From positions 6,324,001 to 6,388,000 of the forward strand of contig NW_027331833.1 of NCBI RefSeq assembly GCF_033568475.1: a stretch of 64,000 bases of DNA, given 5' to 3'. The DNA is from Henckelia pumila. Its lineage: Eukaryota > Streptophyta > Magnoliopsida > Lamiales > Gesneriaceae. Below the pieces are notes generated by a model. That model ran no database searches. It had not been told where the DNA came from and was given only the letters and a program-made list of their open reading frames with translations. Numbering within the stretch: the stretch's first letter is position 1; every line of letters begins with the position of its first letter. Both the position numbers and the translations under genes were made by a program. Positions 13,153-22,832 of this stretch are shown here, piece by piece.

Positions 13153-13162
13153 ATGGTATCAG
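13153..13162 (+). promoter_or_regulatory. Primer-binding site, initiator-Met tRNA type
   Basis: TGGTATCAGA lies five bases after the LTR end. It is the usual start of the primer-binding site complementary to initiator methionine tRNA in plant LTR retrotransposons, and it fixes both the element's orientation and the LTR boundary. Confidence 0.75.
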
Positions 13163-13211
13163 ATTATACATTAAGATTCTTTGGGACATAGTTCTATATA
13201 TAATTTTGGGT

Positions 13212-14301
13212 TAATATGGGTTATCTTTGTAGAGAGATGACTGGATACGACATTCGTAGTAGCCATGGCAGCGACGAGCGTTGGTGTGATTAGGATTCCC
13301 AAGAGAAATCCCCGAGATCTTTTTCATCGCCACGAGGATGATCATCGTATGTTTGACTTACATAGGTTCATTCAGATTGGACTTAAGCCTTTGGTGGGCA
13401 GTGAGACCCCGAAGGTTGCTGAGGATTGGTTCGAGCGCATGGAGTGTTGCTTCAAGTCTTTTCATTGTTCAGAGGAGTAGAAGATGCAGGCCACCGAGTT
13501 CCTGTTGGAGGGATGAGCACGCAAGTGGTGGAGATCTGCCTCCGAATCTATGCTGGCCGAGCGAGGGCGTGTCACCTGGGAAGATTTCTGCAAGGCATTT
13601 ACAGACTTGCATTTTCCTTCAGCACTCCGTCAGGTAAGGGCGATGGGATTGTAGAGCCAGAAGCAAGGGGATATGTCGATCGATGAATACCAACAAAATT
13701 TTTATCGACTTGTTGTCGTTTTGTCTCCACATCAGTGAGAGTTTGACAACTAAGTATGATCACTTTGTGCAAGGGTTGAATCAGAGGATTTTCGATCGTG
13801 TGTCTTTTTGAGAGGATCCCACTTCTTATGAGAGTTTGGTGAATTAGTGTCGGCAAGACGAGACCAGAATTTTGAGACGGAGATATTTATAGATTGGTGG
13901 GATTCCGAGTTTGTTGGCACCGAGAGGACAATTTTTAAGAACATTGGATCTTCTTCATCTGGTGAGACCCGTCTGTCGGGCAAGAATAAGTTACAGTGTG
14001 ATAATTGTGGAAGAGATCATCCCACTAAGAAGTGTCGAGCAGCTTCGAGAACTTGTTTCATTTGTGGAAGTGTAGATCACTTCAAGAAGTATTGTCCCAA
14101 GTGTGGAGGATGGGATGGTCAGGGATCAATGATGGGACCTCAGGGTAGTAGACCATTAGAGACATCAGTGCAGCATATGACCCGGGGTAGGCACCGTGGA
14201 TGCGTTCAACAGTCTCAGGTTTAGGGTCAGAAGTATGCACTCCAGGGAGATCAGATGCAAGCTAGGATGGATGATGATACCTATAATGATTTTGATGGTT
14301 G
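13212..14301 (+). pseudogene. Ty3/gypsy gag, broken
   Basis: Capsid-like gag followed by zinc knuckles. Readable blocks: LHRFIQIGLKPLVGSETPKV, AEDWFERMECCF, ARKWWRSASESM, RGRVTWEDFCKAF, DEYQQNF, then in another frame TKYDHFVQGLNQRIFDRVS, and finally CDNCGRDHPTKKC and CFICGSVDHFKKYC, two CCHC-type knuckles (about 13996-14100). Stops at 13478 and soon after, plus at least one frameshift near 13730, make it non-functional. In an intact element this protein packages the RNA. Pol does not follow it (see the next entries), so even an undamaged parent would depend on another element. Confidence 0.85.
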
Positions 14302-15227
14302 AATTTTGTATGGGTATATCTAGTTGTATTTGGCTTATTTATATTTTCTAATATTGATATTGTAATAAAAAGTGTAACGAATCTAGTTTCGTAGTTTAAA
14401 TGCTTTCAGTTTTGGGATTATCTTGGTTTAATTCTAGTGTTTGTTTTTATTTAATTAGTGTCCAATTATTGTGGCTTTTGGATTATTTGTGTGATCTGAT
14501 TTGAGGAGTTGTAAGTACTTACACGGTGGTTAGTTTTAGGCAGTTTCCGAGAGAAGTTGAGTAAGTATGTGACTTGATGATTGCTGCCAGGGATGACTAT
14601 TTGCATTAGGGAAACAATGATGTTAATATACCAAGTGTTGTGGACTGTGGTGGCTTGAGATTAGAAGTTTGAGGAAGTGCAACCATATACTAGTTTTTTC
14701 TCTGGAAGCCTTTCGTTCTTTAGAGATGTGTACGGGGAAGGCTACCTCAGTCTCGATATTTTACGTAGTTACAGAATGGTATAGTTAAACATGAACGTTT
14801 CAATGATATACGAGTTTTCTTGAGAAGATTTAGTTTGGTGCTAGCTTAGTGCCAAGGGAATATAGTGTTTTATCATCTGACTTCGTCAGAGATAGATATT
14901 GAGGTTTCTAATAATGAGTTCTCTAGAAAATGGTATCCTTGACGAATGAAAATATGTAGATTTTGTTCAGACACAGTTTGTATAGGGATTGGATTAGTTC
15001 TAAGTTCAACATATGGAGAAGATGAAAACTAGTAGGAACTACGAACAAGTATCTGTTCGAGAACATGTTTCATGTAATTCGAGAAAAAAATGTTCTCTTG
15101 GGTTTAGATAAGTGATTGATCGGTAGCTTTGGAAATCTACTTGCGAGTTGAGTATAGTTGCAGTTGCGTTGAATTTTATTTTATTGGTTGCATTCTCAGG
15201 TATGACATAGACTTGATTTTGAGGATG
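14302..15227 (+). mobile_element. Gypsy internal remnant with pol deleted
   Basis: Between gag and the 3' LTR an autonomous element would need roughly 3 kb or more of protease, reverse transcriptase, RNase H and integrase. Only about 0.9 kb is present and none of those domains can be read. The last part (about 14780-15227) is shared with 16920-17418, so it is element sequence, not host DNA. The element is a gag-only deletion derivative. Confidence 0.65.
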
Positions 15228-15249
15228 AAATCTCTTAAGGTGGGGAGAA
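15228..15249 (+). promoter_or_regulatory. Polypurine tract before the gypsy LTR
   Basis: The sequence AAGGTGGGGAGAA directly before TGTAGTAACCC, preceded by GATGAAATCTCTT, is the standard tail of Tekay/Del-type gypsy elements. It primes plus-strand synthesis and marks the LTR start at 15250. Confidence 0.8.
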
Positions 15250-16912
15250 TGTAGTAACCCGATATCCATTTTTAAGCGATTAAAATGACCAAGCATGTTT
15301 AAACTGGTAAAAAATTATTTAGAAGTCCTTATTTAGTAAAAATAAGTAGAAAATCATCTTTAGGACGTCCAAAAATAATCTGGAGGGCCCAGGGACCCGA
15401 GTATTTCGGAAGGTCCAAACTCAAATCAATGTAGGCTCGAAAGGTTCGAACCATTTGGAAGAAAGAAATGAGATCGGATGCATAGTGGGAGTTTGGACGT
15501 TCCGAACTCCATTAAACATGCTTAAGGAATCCTTACGTGAAAAAAATAAGTAGAAAATCAGCTTCAAGACATCCGAAAATTATCCGAATGACCCCAGGTA
15601 CCCGAGTAGTTCGAAAGGTCTGAACTCAAATCAATTTAGGTTTGGAAGAAGGAAATGAGATTGGATGTACAGGGGGAGTTCAAAAGCTCCGACCTCCAGA
15701 TCGGAACGTTCGAATTTCATTGGACATGCAGTGTTTGAGCTGTCAAATGAAGATAAACACGTGGCAGAGATCGGATATTCTGTCTGAACCCGGATCATAC
15801 CGTCCAAAGTCATCTACAGTGTGATTTTTAAAAATTATATTTACACGTGGATTGCATTACCGAATCGGACCGTTCAAATCCAGGTGTATAAATAGGGGTT
15901 GAGACATCACATTTTAGTGTGTGTGTGTGATTTTCATATTCAGTATATTTCTAAGGGTTTCTAGTTGTCTTCTTGAGTGCTGGACGATAGCGAGGTGGTA
16001 CGAAACTTTGTAGCAGAGCTGTTCTTGGGTCAGGACCTTCGACATCAGCATAAGGACGACGGATGCTAGTATAAGTCTTGACTGTTACTAGATTTTGAGA
16101 GTAGCTATTAGTCTAGTAAAGACTTTTAGATTAGTTATAGTTATATGGTATTCACTTGACTAGTAGGCTTGGACTCTAGATAGTTGTACTGCTAGACTAG
16201 TGAGTTTAGGTACGTAAGTACATGGTAAGATAGTCATCTGAGTATGCATATTTATGTGTTGTATTATTCTGTGTTGCATTTTTATCTATCATATGATGCA
16301 TGATTATATTGTTCATGATTTGTATGTGACATTGGTATACCATGTTGAGTATGTTATCCTTTTGAGATATCAAATTGTTCTAAGGCCTCTCAGTCCTAGT
16401 GATTTCTTGTACGATCGAGTACCGTGTGACACATATTGGACCGACAGGGCTGCTGTGTGTTTTACCCAAGACTGTGATAGTACAAGATCAGAGTTAGTAT
16501 ATATCACAGCCACTGGATCTTCGGACTAGCGTGCGCATACTGGTGACGCTTACGTTCTGAGCATATTATTCTAGATCTTGATCCCAGTGTACCAGAGCAT
16601 TCATATTTCATGTTACATAAATTATATAATCTTGTATACTCATATTTTTTGTATTAGGTATTAGCGCTCACATTCTTACTTTTATCTTGGATACCCCATT
16701 CGACATGGCAGGTTTGCAGGTGACCAGGAGTTGGATCGGTGTTTGGTCGGTGACCAGGACTTGAGAACATGGTTAGTTAGTAGCTTTAGTTTAAGTTGAT
16801 TTATGATATTTTATCTTGATTCAATTGGCTTGTATTATTATTTCTTTTACTTGGGTTTCCAGTTAATTGCTTCATTTTTATTCTAACGGGTTAGCATTTA
16901 TTTAAGTTTCCA
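15250..16912 (+). repeat. Ty3/gypsy LTR shared by two tandem element bodies
   Basis: Starts TGTAGTAACCCG. It has U3-like sequence with repeated palindromic TTCGGA/TCCGAA motifs, a TATAAATAG at 15886-15894 and a transcribed region. It ends about 16912 without the terminal CACTACA and passes straight into a second copy of the internal tail. Related LTRs lie at 12930, 17440, 22833 and, on the other strand, 26128-27552. Confidence 0.8.
15886..15894 (+). promoter_or_regulatory. TATA box in the gypsy LTR
   Basis: TATAAATAG follows the palindrome-rich U3 part of the LTR at the expected place for the element's RNA polymerase II promoter. Matching positions in the other LTRs read TATATACAG (about 23816) and, on the minus strand, TATAAATAG (about 27042-27050). 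Confidence 0.6.
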
Positions 16913-17439
16913 CTGTTAACATAAAGGTATAGTTAACCAGGAACTTTTCAGTGATAGATGAGTTCTCTTGAGGAGATTCAGTTTGGTGTTGGGTTAGAGC
17001 CAAGAGAATCTAGTGTTTTATCGTTTGACTTCGTCAAAGATATCGATTGAAGTTTCTAATAATGAGTTGTTTGAGGAAGGGTATTCCTTGATGAACGACA
17101 ATATAAAGAATTTGTTCAGACACGGTTTGTATTGGGATTGGATTAGATTGAGTTCTAAGTTCATCATATGGGGACGGTGACGTCAAGTAGGAACTACGAA
17201 CAAGTATATGTTCGACAGTGTGTTTCATGTACTTCAAGAATATACTGTTCTCTTGTGTTTAGATCAATGATTGATCGACATCTTTGGAAATATACCTGCG
17301 AGTTGAGTATAGTTGCACTCAAGCGTGGATTGGAGTTGAGTTTTGTTTTGAACTTTAATTTCAAAGGTGATATTGTGGTTGCATTCTCAGCAATGAACTA
17401 CACTAATTTCGAGGACGAAATCTCTTAAGGTAGGGAGAA
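16913..17439 (+). repeat. Second copy of the gypsy internal tail
   Basis: About 500 bp that line up with 14780-15249 through their whole length, including TAGGAACTACGAACAAGTAT and the closing GACGAAATCTCTTAAGGT. It ends in a polypurine tract and another LTR. The order body, LTR, tail, LTR points to a tandem element formed by recombination between copies. Confidence 0.7.
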
Positions 17440-17920
17440 TATAGTAATCCGACTTCCATTTTAAGTGATTAAAATGACAAAGCATGTTTAATGGATAAAA
17501 CATGATTAAAAAATCCTTATTTGGGAAAATTAAGTGTAAAATAAGCTTCAGGGCGTACGAAATGGTCCGGAGGACCTCTAGGGACCTGATTAGTTCGGAA
17601 GGTCCAAACAAAAATCAATGTATGTTCGAAAGGTTTGAATCATTCGGAAGAAATAAATAAGATCTGATGTAGAGGGGGAGTTCGGAAGCTCTGAAATCCA
17701 GATCGGAGCGTCCGAACTCCATTGGACATGTAGTGTTTGAGCTGTCAAATGAAGATCAACATGTGGCAAATATCGAACCCTCCAAAGTACCAAATTGGAC
17801 CGTCTGAAGTCAATAGGAACAAGGTGTCAAGGTGGGCTAACGAGTGGCATTTCGGAACGTCCGAACCCAAATCAGACCATCCAAAGATTGCATTCCTAGA
17901 TCAAATTGTTCGTTTGTTGT
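17440..17920 (+). repeat. Truncated gypsy LTR
   Basis: Begins TATAGTAATCCG (a decayed TGTAGTAACCCG) right after the polypurine tract and follows the LTR as far as TCAAATTGTTCG. Comparison with the minus-strand LTR shows it stops in the U3, where unrelated Athila-like integrase sequence begins. Confidence 0.75.
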
Positions 17921-18086
17921 TACTAATGTCTTTCCTCATGGTGCAGTCGAAATTCAAAGTTTGTACACCTCCAAATCATTCAAGGTGAATGGCCACCGGC
18001 TGAAGCGCTACTATGAAGGAATCCAAGTGAACGTCGGAGAGGATGAGCATGATATCACTCTTGATGCTCCGCAAAATGTCGACTAA
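17921..18086 (+). pseudogene. Athila/Tat-type integrase C-terminus
   Basis: Reads FVVTNVFPHGAVEIQS, then FKVNGHRLKRYYEG, then a stop. FPHGAVEI and FKVNGHRLK are hallmarks of the integrase C-terminal end of Athila/Tat gypsy elements. All upstream pol is missing: the element is cut off at the junction with the gypsy LTR. Confidence 0.85.
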
Positions 18087-18677
18087 AATTGCGGCATGCA
18101 ATCGAGCTATAGACTGACTGTAAATTTAGCGCTGACTGGGAGGCAACCCAATATTTCTTTTCCTTTCGTTTTTACTTGCTTTTCTTATTTTGGTTTATTT
18201 TCGCTTTATTTTGTTGTTTTTTGTTTTTTGGTAAATTTTGAAAAAATCAAAAAAATAAATTTTTTTTTTATCTTTGTGCGCTTGATCCTGCGTAGTCACG
18301 CAATCGAGCGCACGTTTTTCCCCAAGTTTCTGCCCCGGAATTTTTAAAGGGCGCGCTTGATCCTGCGTACTCACGCGATCGAGCGCGGCCCCCCTGAATC
18401 GCCTATTTCTTTCTTTTTCCCCCTTTTCCCTTCACTTTCTCTAACCCTCTCTTTCGGCTACTTGAAATCCCTAATTCCCCAAATTTGATTTTTTTTCAAA
18501 TCTTCACAATTTCTCTTGGAACATTGCAGGTCTCCTACTAAGGATTGCATTCACCATACTACGTCTCTTCTCCACTAATCTAGTGCCCAATTTTGCCAAG
18601 AAACACCGGAATTCTTAGTGCACGCCACGTGTTCGATATATTGCCCCGGTAAAATTTCTTGCTCATCTCACACATTT
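18087..18677 (+). other. Athila-like spacer with palindromic motifs
   Basis: Non-coding stretch between integrase and the extra ORF. It starts with the conserved CTGACTGGGAGGCAACCCAA segment that follows integrase in these elements. At 18270-18387 it has two blocks in which GCGC..TTGATCCTGCGTA is followed by TCACGCGATCGAGCGCG, variants of a motif that recurs in the LTR at 21095-21280. Confidence 0.6.
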
Positions 18678-19805
18678 ATGGGCCCAAAACGCACTCGAGA
18701 GCGCGGAGAATCGTCTTGCCAAGGAGTTAGGAATACCCAGGACCCAATCCACCCAGCCGGCCAATTCATCAACCAAGCGGCTTGGGATCGATACGATCAT
18801 GCTAAAGCCCATCGCTCCCCTATTACTGAAAGGGGTTTTGCTCTAATGGACTACGAAAGCGATGTGGCTAACCAAGTTGTCAACCGTGGGTGGGGGCCAT
18901 TTTCTCGACAGCCATCCCCGGCTATTGTCCCTATTGTGAGGGAATTCTATGCCAATGCAGCAGCGCGCACGGATGATAAGGCCTTCGTCCGGGGTATTCT
19001 AGTTTCATATGCACCACAAGATTTGAATAGCCTTTTGGAGACGCCCGACATCGATGACAGTCTCTACCAGAGCATAGCTTCCGGCCCGGATTTGGACGAA
19101 GTCATTCAGCAAATATGCATGGTCGGGGCTGCTTGGAGGGATCCGGTTGCATTCAAGTGCTTTAAAGAAAAATATCTGCTGATGGATCCGGCAACTTGGT
19201 ACATCTTTGTAGCCCGCCGCCTCATGCCCATTACCCACACGAGCGAGGTCCATGTTGAGAGGGTCGTCTTACTCTACGCTCTTGATCTTCAATTACCGGT
19301 GAATGCGGGGCGTGTGATACACAGTCAGATGAGGCAGTCCATCACTACGAGGACGGCGAGTCTCTATTTTCCGATGATTATCATGCAACTGTGCTTGCGC
19401 GCTGGGGTGCCACATCGACCCGATGAAGAATGGTTACAACCCATGCGTCCTATTGACGGCGCGACTGTCGATGCCAAAAGAGAATATCGAAGTAGCCAGT
19501 TCATGGTGGACGATCAATTTGTGCCGGTGCCCGACCCACTACGCCCTCCACCGCTTCCACGCCGAACCACTACTATCACGGTTCGAGCGTTGCCCAATCA
19601 AGCCCAATATCAGAATGCTTTCAATGCAGCGGTGGCCTCGAATTTTCAGGCCTTGGACTTTGTTTGTCGAGGCATTTCCGAGCGGCTTGGGATTGACCCC
19701 ACCACATTGCCCCCGTCTATCCTATTTCCACAGCCTTCTGACTTTCAAGGTGCCGATCCCGTCCTACCTCCCGAGCATGAAGAGGAAGATGTCGCCGACC
19801 ATTAA
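18678..19805 (+). CDS. Athila-like extra ORF (putative plant transposon protein)
   Basis: An unbroken 375-codon ORF between integrase and the 3' LTR, where Athila elements carry their third, so-called env-like, ORF. I start at MGPKRTRERG (18678) because family members begin with a similar basic stretch; an upstream in-frame ATG at 18618 is possible. Middle motifs: ITERGFALMDY, VREFYANAA, then MDPATWYIFVARRLMPITHT and ERVVLLYALDLQLPVNAG, as in plant transposon-protein domains. The tail is Pro-rich and ends in an acidic stretch. Function is unknown; I see no signal peptide or clear membrane segment. It is intact although its element has lost gag and most of pol. Confidence 0.8.
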   Translation: MGPKRTRERGESSCQGVRNTQDPIHPAGQFINQAAWDRYDHAKAHRSPITERGFALMDYESDVANQVVNRGWGPFSRQPSPAIVPIVREFYANAAARTDDKAFVRGILVSYAPQDLNSLLETPDIDDSLYQSIASGPDLDEVIQQICMVGAAWRDPVAFKCFKEKYLLMDPATWYIFVARRLMPITHTSEVHVERVVLLYALDLQLPVNAGRVIHSQMRQSITTRTASLYFPMIIMQLCLRAGVPHRPDEEWLQPMRPIDGATVDAKREYRSSQFMVDDQFVPVPDPLRPPPLPRRTTTITVRALPNQAQYQNAFNAAVASNFQALDFVCRGISERLGIDPTTLPPSILFPQPSDFQGADPVLPPEHEEEDVADH

Positions 19806-20888
19806 ACCAGGGGAGTTTTGCTTTTCTTTTGTCGCTTAGCATTTTGTTTCGTTGTTTGTTTGTGTTTTGTCTTGTAATACATTGACGACAATGCTTAGGT
19901 TTGGTGGGGGGGGGGGTGTGTGCATTGTTTGCATTTTGCATTTTGTTTCTTTTGTTTTGCATTTTTCTTGTGTTGTTATGCATCGTATTGTTGTGTTTTC
20001 GTTTTTGTTGTTCAAATGCATAACTTGAGGATGAGTTGTTAGCCTATGATGAGGTAGTTGAAAAATGAAATTTTTGAAAAATTTTACTCTTGATTGGACA
20101 TGAGAAACCATAGGTTGATTGTTGAATATTCTTAAGCACACATGTTTAACCAGTGAAGTGTAGTGATGTATTAGATATCGTGGATGTCTGTTGGACCATT
20201 GCACGACAATAGGTGTTTGTGGAACTTGATGATTCTTAAGTCTTGATGATCCTGTTGATTTAGCATTTACTCTCTTGGGTATTTTTAGAAGTAGAAAAGA
20301 AAAAATCAGCTTTTATAGCATGTTTATTAAGTAATCAACTCGATCCGGGTTGCAAGCAAGATGTTTGAAATCCTACTCATCTTGTTTGTGGCTAAGTCTG
20401 CGGAAAAAAAAATAAAATGGGGTTTAGCCTTGAAAAAATAAATTAGTAAGGCATCAGTTTCATCCGGGCTTGAAATGTGTTTGAAATCCTATTCACTATT
20501 TCATAGCTAAGTATGCGGGTAATTATTGGGACTGCAAAAGAAATTGCAAATTAGTGCTTAGTTAGCTTGAGAGAGTTGTGTTTTGTTGATGGATTGTTGG
20601 GAGGAGAGTTCTTGATTGTGAGATTTGCACTGAATTGTTATAGGTCAGCGAACAGTCTTGAAACTTTGTTCTTTTGAAGTTGCATGTAACTGGGGTAACA
20701 TGGCACATACACACGTTCGCATTCTACTAAAGGTGTATCATTGATGATTGAGAGTAGCTATGAACTTGTTTTTTTTTTTATGAAAGTGGTTTTCTCTGAG
20801 GCTAAATTTTATGCATAATCGTCCTGGCTTATGTGTTTATCCTGTTTCATTTTGTTTTTGTATGACTTGCTCGAGGGCGAGCAAGGAT
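19806..20888 (+). other. Athila-like 3' non-coding region
   Basis: GT-rich sequence after the ORF: G-run at 19905-19915, repeated GTTTTGCATTTT, and two similar segments near 20345-20410 and 20460-20520 (TCATCCGGGCTTG/TCGATCCGGGTTG followed by GTGTTTGAAATCCTA). No coding similarity. It is element-internal because a polypurine tract and an LTR follow it. Confidence 0.55.
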
Positions 20889-20904
20889 TAAGTCTGGGGG
20901 TATT
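20889..20904 (+). promoter_or_regulatory. Polypurine tract of the Athila-like element
   Basis: TTAAGTCTGGGGGTATT immediately before TGATAGTCG is the usual plus-strand primer site of Athila/Tat/Ogre elements, and it fixes the LTR start at 20905. Confidence 0.75.
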
Positions 20905-22263
20905 TGATAGTCGTGTTTTGTTTGCATATTTTGTTGTTATTTTGTTGGTAGTTTGCATGCATTTAATTGTGTTTGTTCATGTTTTATCTTAGTTTTGTCT
21001 TTTGCATGCATTTATATTCATAACATACTCCCGGGTTTAATGTGTAGGAGATTTCAAGATGAAAAAAACGAAGCAGAATATTGGTTTTCCCATGCGATCG
21101 ATCCCACGTACTCAGCAGGATCGAGCGCGGGCCGAGAAGTTGAAAACAGAGAAACGTATATTTTCACGCGATCGATCGGACGAACTCACGCGATCGAGCG
21201 CGCGCAAGGAATTTTGGGTAGGGAATCGTGTAAAATAGCGCGCTCGATCGTGCGTACTTATGCGATCGAGCGCGCTCGTCTGTCGGGAAAAAAGTAGTAA
21301 TTTTGGAAACTTTGTTATTTTATTCTCTAGCCTTTATTAGACTCTTAATTCCGATTTTGGAGGATTATTATCAGATTTTCGAGACTCTCTTTTGAAGGCT
21401 AGGTTTTGTTCCTCAATTTCTTCTTTAGTTTTCTTCTTTTTCTTTGAATTTTTATGAATTTAGTTATGAATCGTTGTAGCTAACTTTTTAATACTTGGTT
21501 GAGGGAGACGAAACCTTGATATATTTTGTTCATGAGATTCGATTCGTAGTGTTAAATCTTTATTAAGTATCAATCTTTGATCTGTTTGATTTCATGTTTG
21601 TATGCGAGATTTTAGGATTGACCATCTTAGAGTTTTGTATTACGAACGATAGCTGAATTAGAATTCAAATCCGTAATTGTTTGAATAAACTAATTTGCGA
21701 AGCAACTACGTTTGATATTTTCTGCTGTTGAATTTATTAAATCGTATGATCAATTATTGACTAGGCTAAATACAACCGCTTGTGTTTGTGTTGTCTAGGT
21801 TCGTCAGTTTTACTAGTTTGAATGCTACCGTGGATTTAAATCTAGATTGCTGTTATCGGATTAATTCATTGGTAAGGGTTAATTTAGAATGCTGTTTTCT
21901 AATTAACTAAAATTACGTTGAAACAGGAATTTAGTTTTCAATGACGAATATTCAATAGGATTAATTATTTTTAGGGAATCGATGATTGAATGAATGAATA
22001 TCAAAGGTGTAGTCGACCGATACCAAGTCTCGTCTCCTATTTATTTTCTCCAGTCTTTTATTTAATCTTGCATGTTAGTGAATTTTAATTCTTTAAAATT
22101 TTCAGTAGTTAATCTCAACCTCAAAACCCCCATTTTATTTATTTAGAACACATTAAATTTACCTTTACTCGTGGGAACGATCCCTACTCACACTACTGCA
22201 TTATTTGTTTATCTGAGTGAGTCGGGTAATTTGGGCGTGACACGATTAAGCGCTACCACTACA
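20905..22263 (+). repeat. Athila-like 3' LTR
   Basis: Starts TGATAG after the polypurine tract. It contains three blocks with CGATCGAGCGCG-type palindromes (21095-21135, 21165-21205, 21240-21280), AT-rich sequence, then GTGGGAACGATCCCTACTCAC near the end. The most likely end is CACTACA at 22263, where LINE coding sequence begins. No target duplication can be tested because the other end of the element is missing. Confidence 0.65.
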
Positions 22264-22832
22264 CTTAAACTTAATATGAAAAAAAAACATATGAATATAT
22301 ATGATCATGTGGAATGGAATTTCCTTAAAGAAATTATGAGACTAATGTGTTTTCCATAGCACCGGATCGGCCTAGTTATAAGTGTATTACATATGTCACA
22401 TATTCCTTAATGATGAGATTGTTGGAAATTTAAAACCGCAATGGGGCATTCACCGGGGCGACCCCCTATTGCCTTTTCTATTTCATATGTGCGCACGACC
22501 TCTCTGGGATGTTATACGCTTTCCAGGAAAGGGTTTTTATTCATGGCATCAAGATATCTCCTTCCTTCCCATCAATATTTCACCTTTTTATTTGCAAATT
22601 CTAGTCTGATATTTTTTCACGCCACAGCGGAGGATTGCAGGGAGGTTCACAAATGTCTAAAGTTATATGGATCCACTTTTGGGAAGCTCGTGAATTTCAA
22701 AGAATTCAGATTTATCTTTTATCCCAAACACTAGAAGTGAAATGATTGAATTAATTAAGACGAAGCTCACGATTCCAGTGGTTCAGGGCCATGAGACTTG
22801 GGACTCCCAATCTTCTTTATCCGGATTAAAAT
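22264..22832 (+). pseudogene. LINE reverse transcriptase, first part
   Basis: Broken reading of an L1-type reverse transcriptase: YDHVEWNFLKEIMRLM, IVGNLKPQWGIHRGDPLLPF (the RQGDPLSP block), FANSSLIFFHATAEDC (where the active site F/YADD has become FANS), then FGKLVNFKE. Stops and frameshifts are frequent. The reading is interrupted at 22832 by a solo LTR and resumes at 24874. Confidence 0.8.

Noticed and set aside
19717-20204. Minus-strand ORFs over the Athila 3' region
   Set aside because: Asn/Lys/His-rich translations of GT-rich non-coding element DNA, antisense to the real ORF and without any domain.
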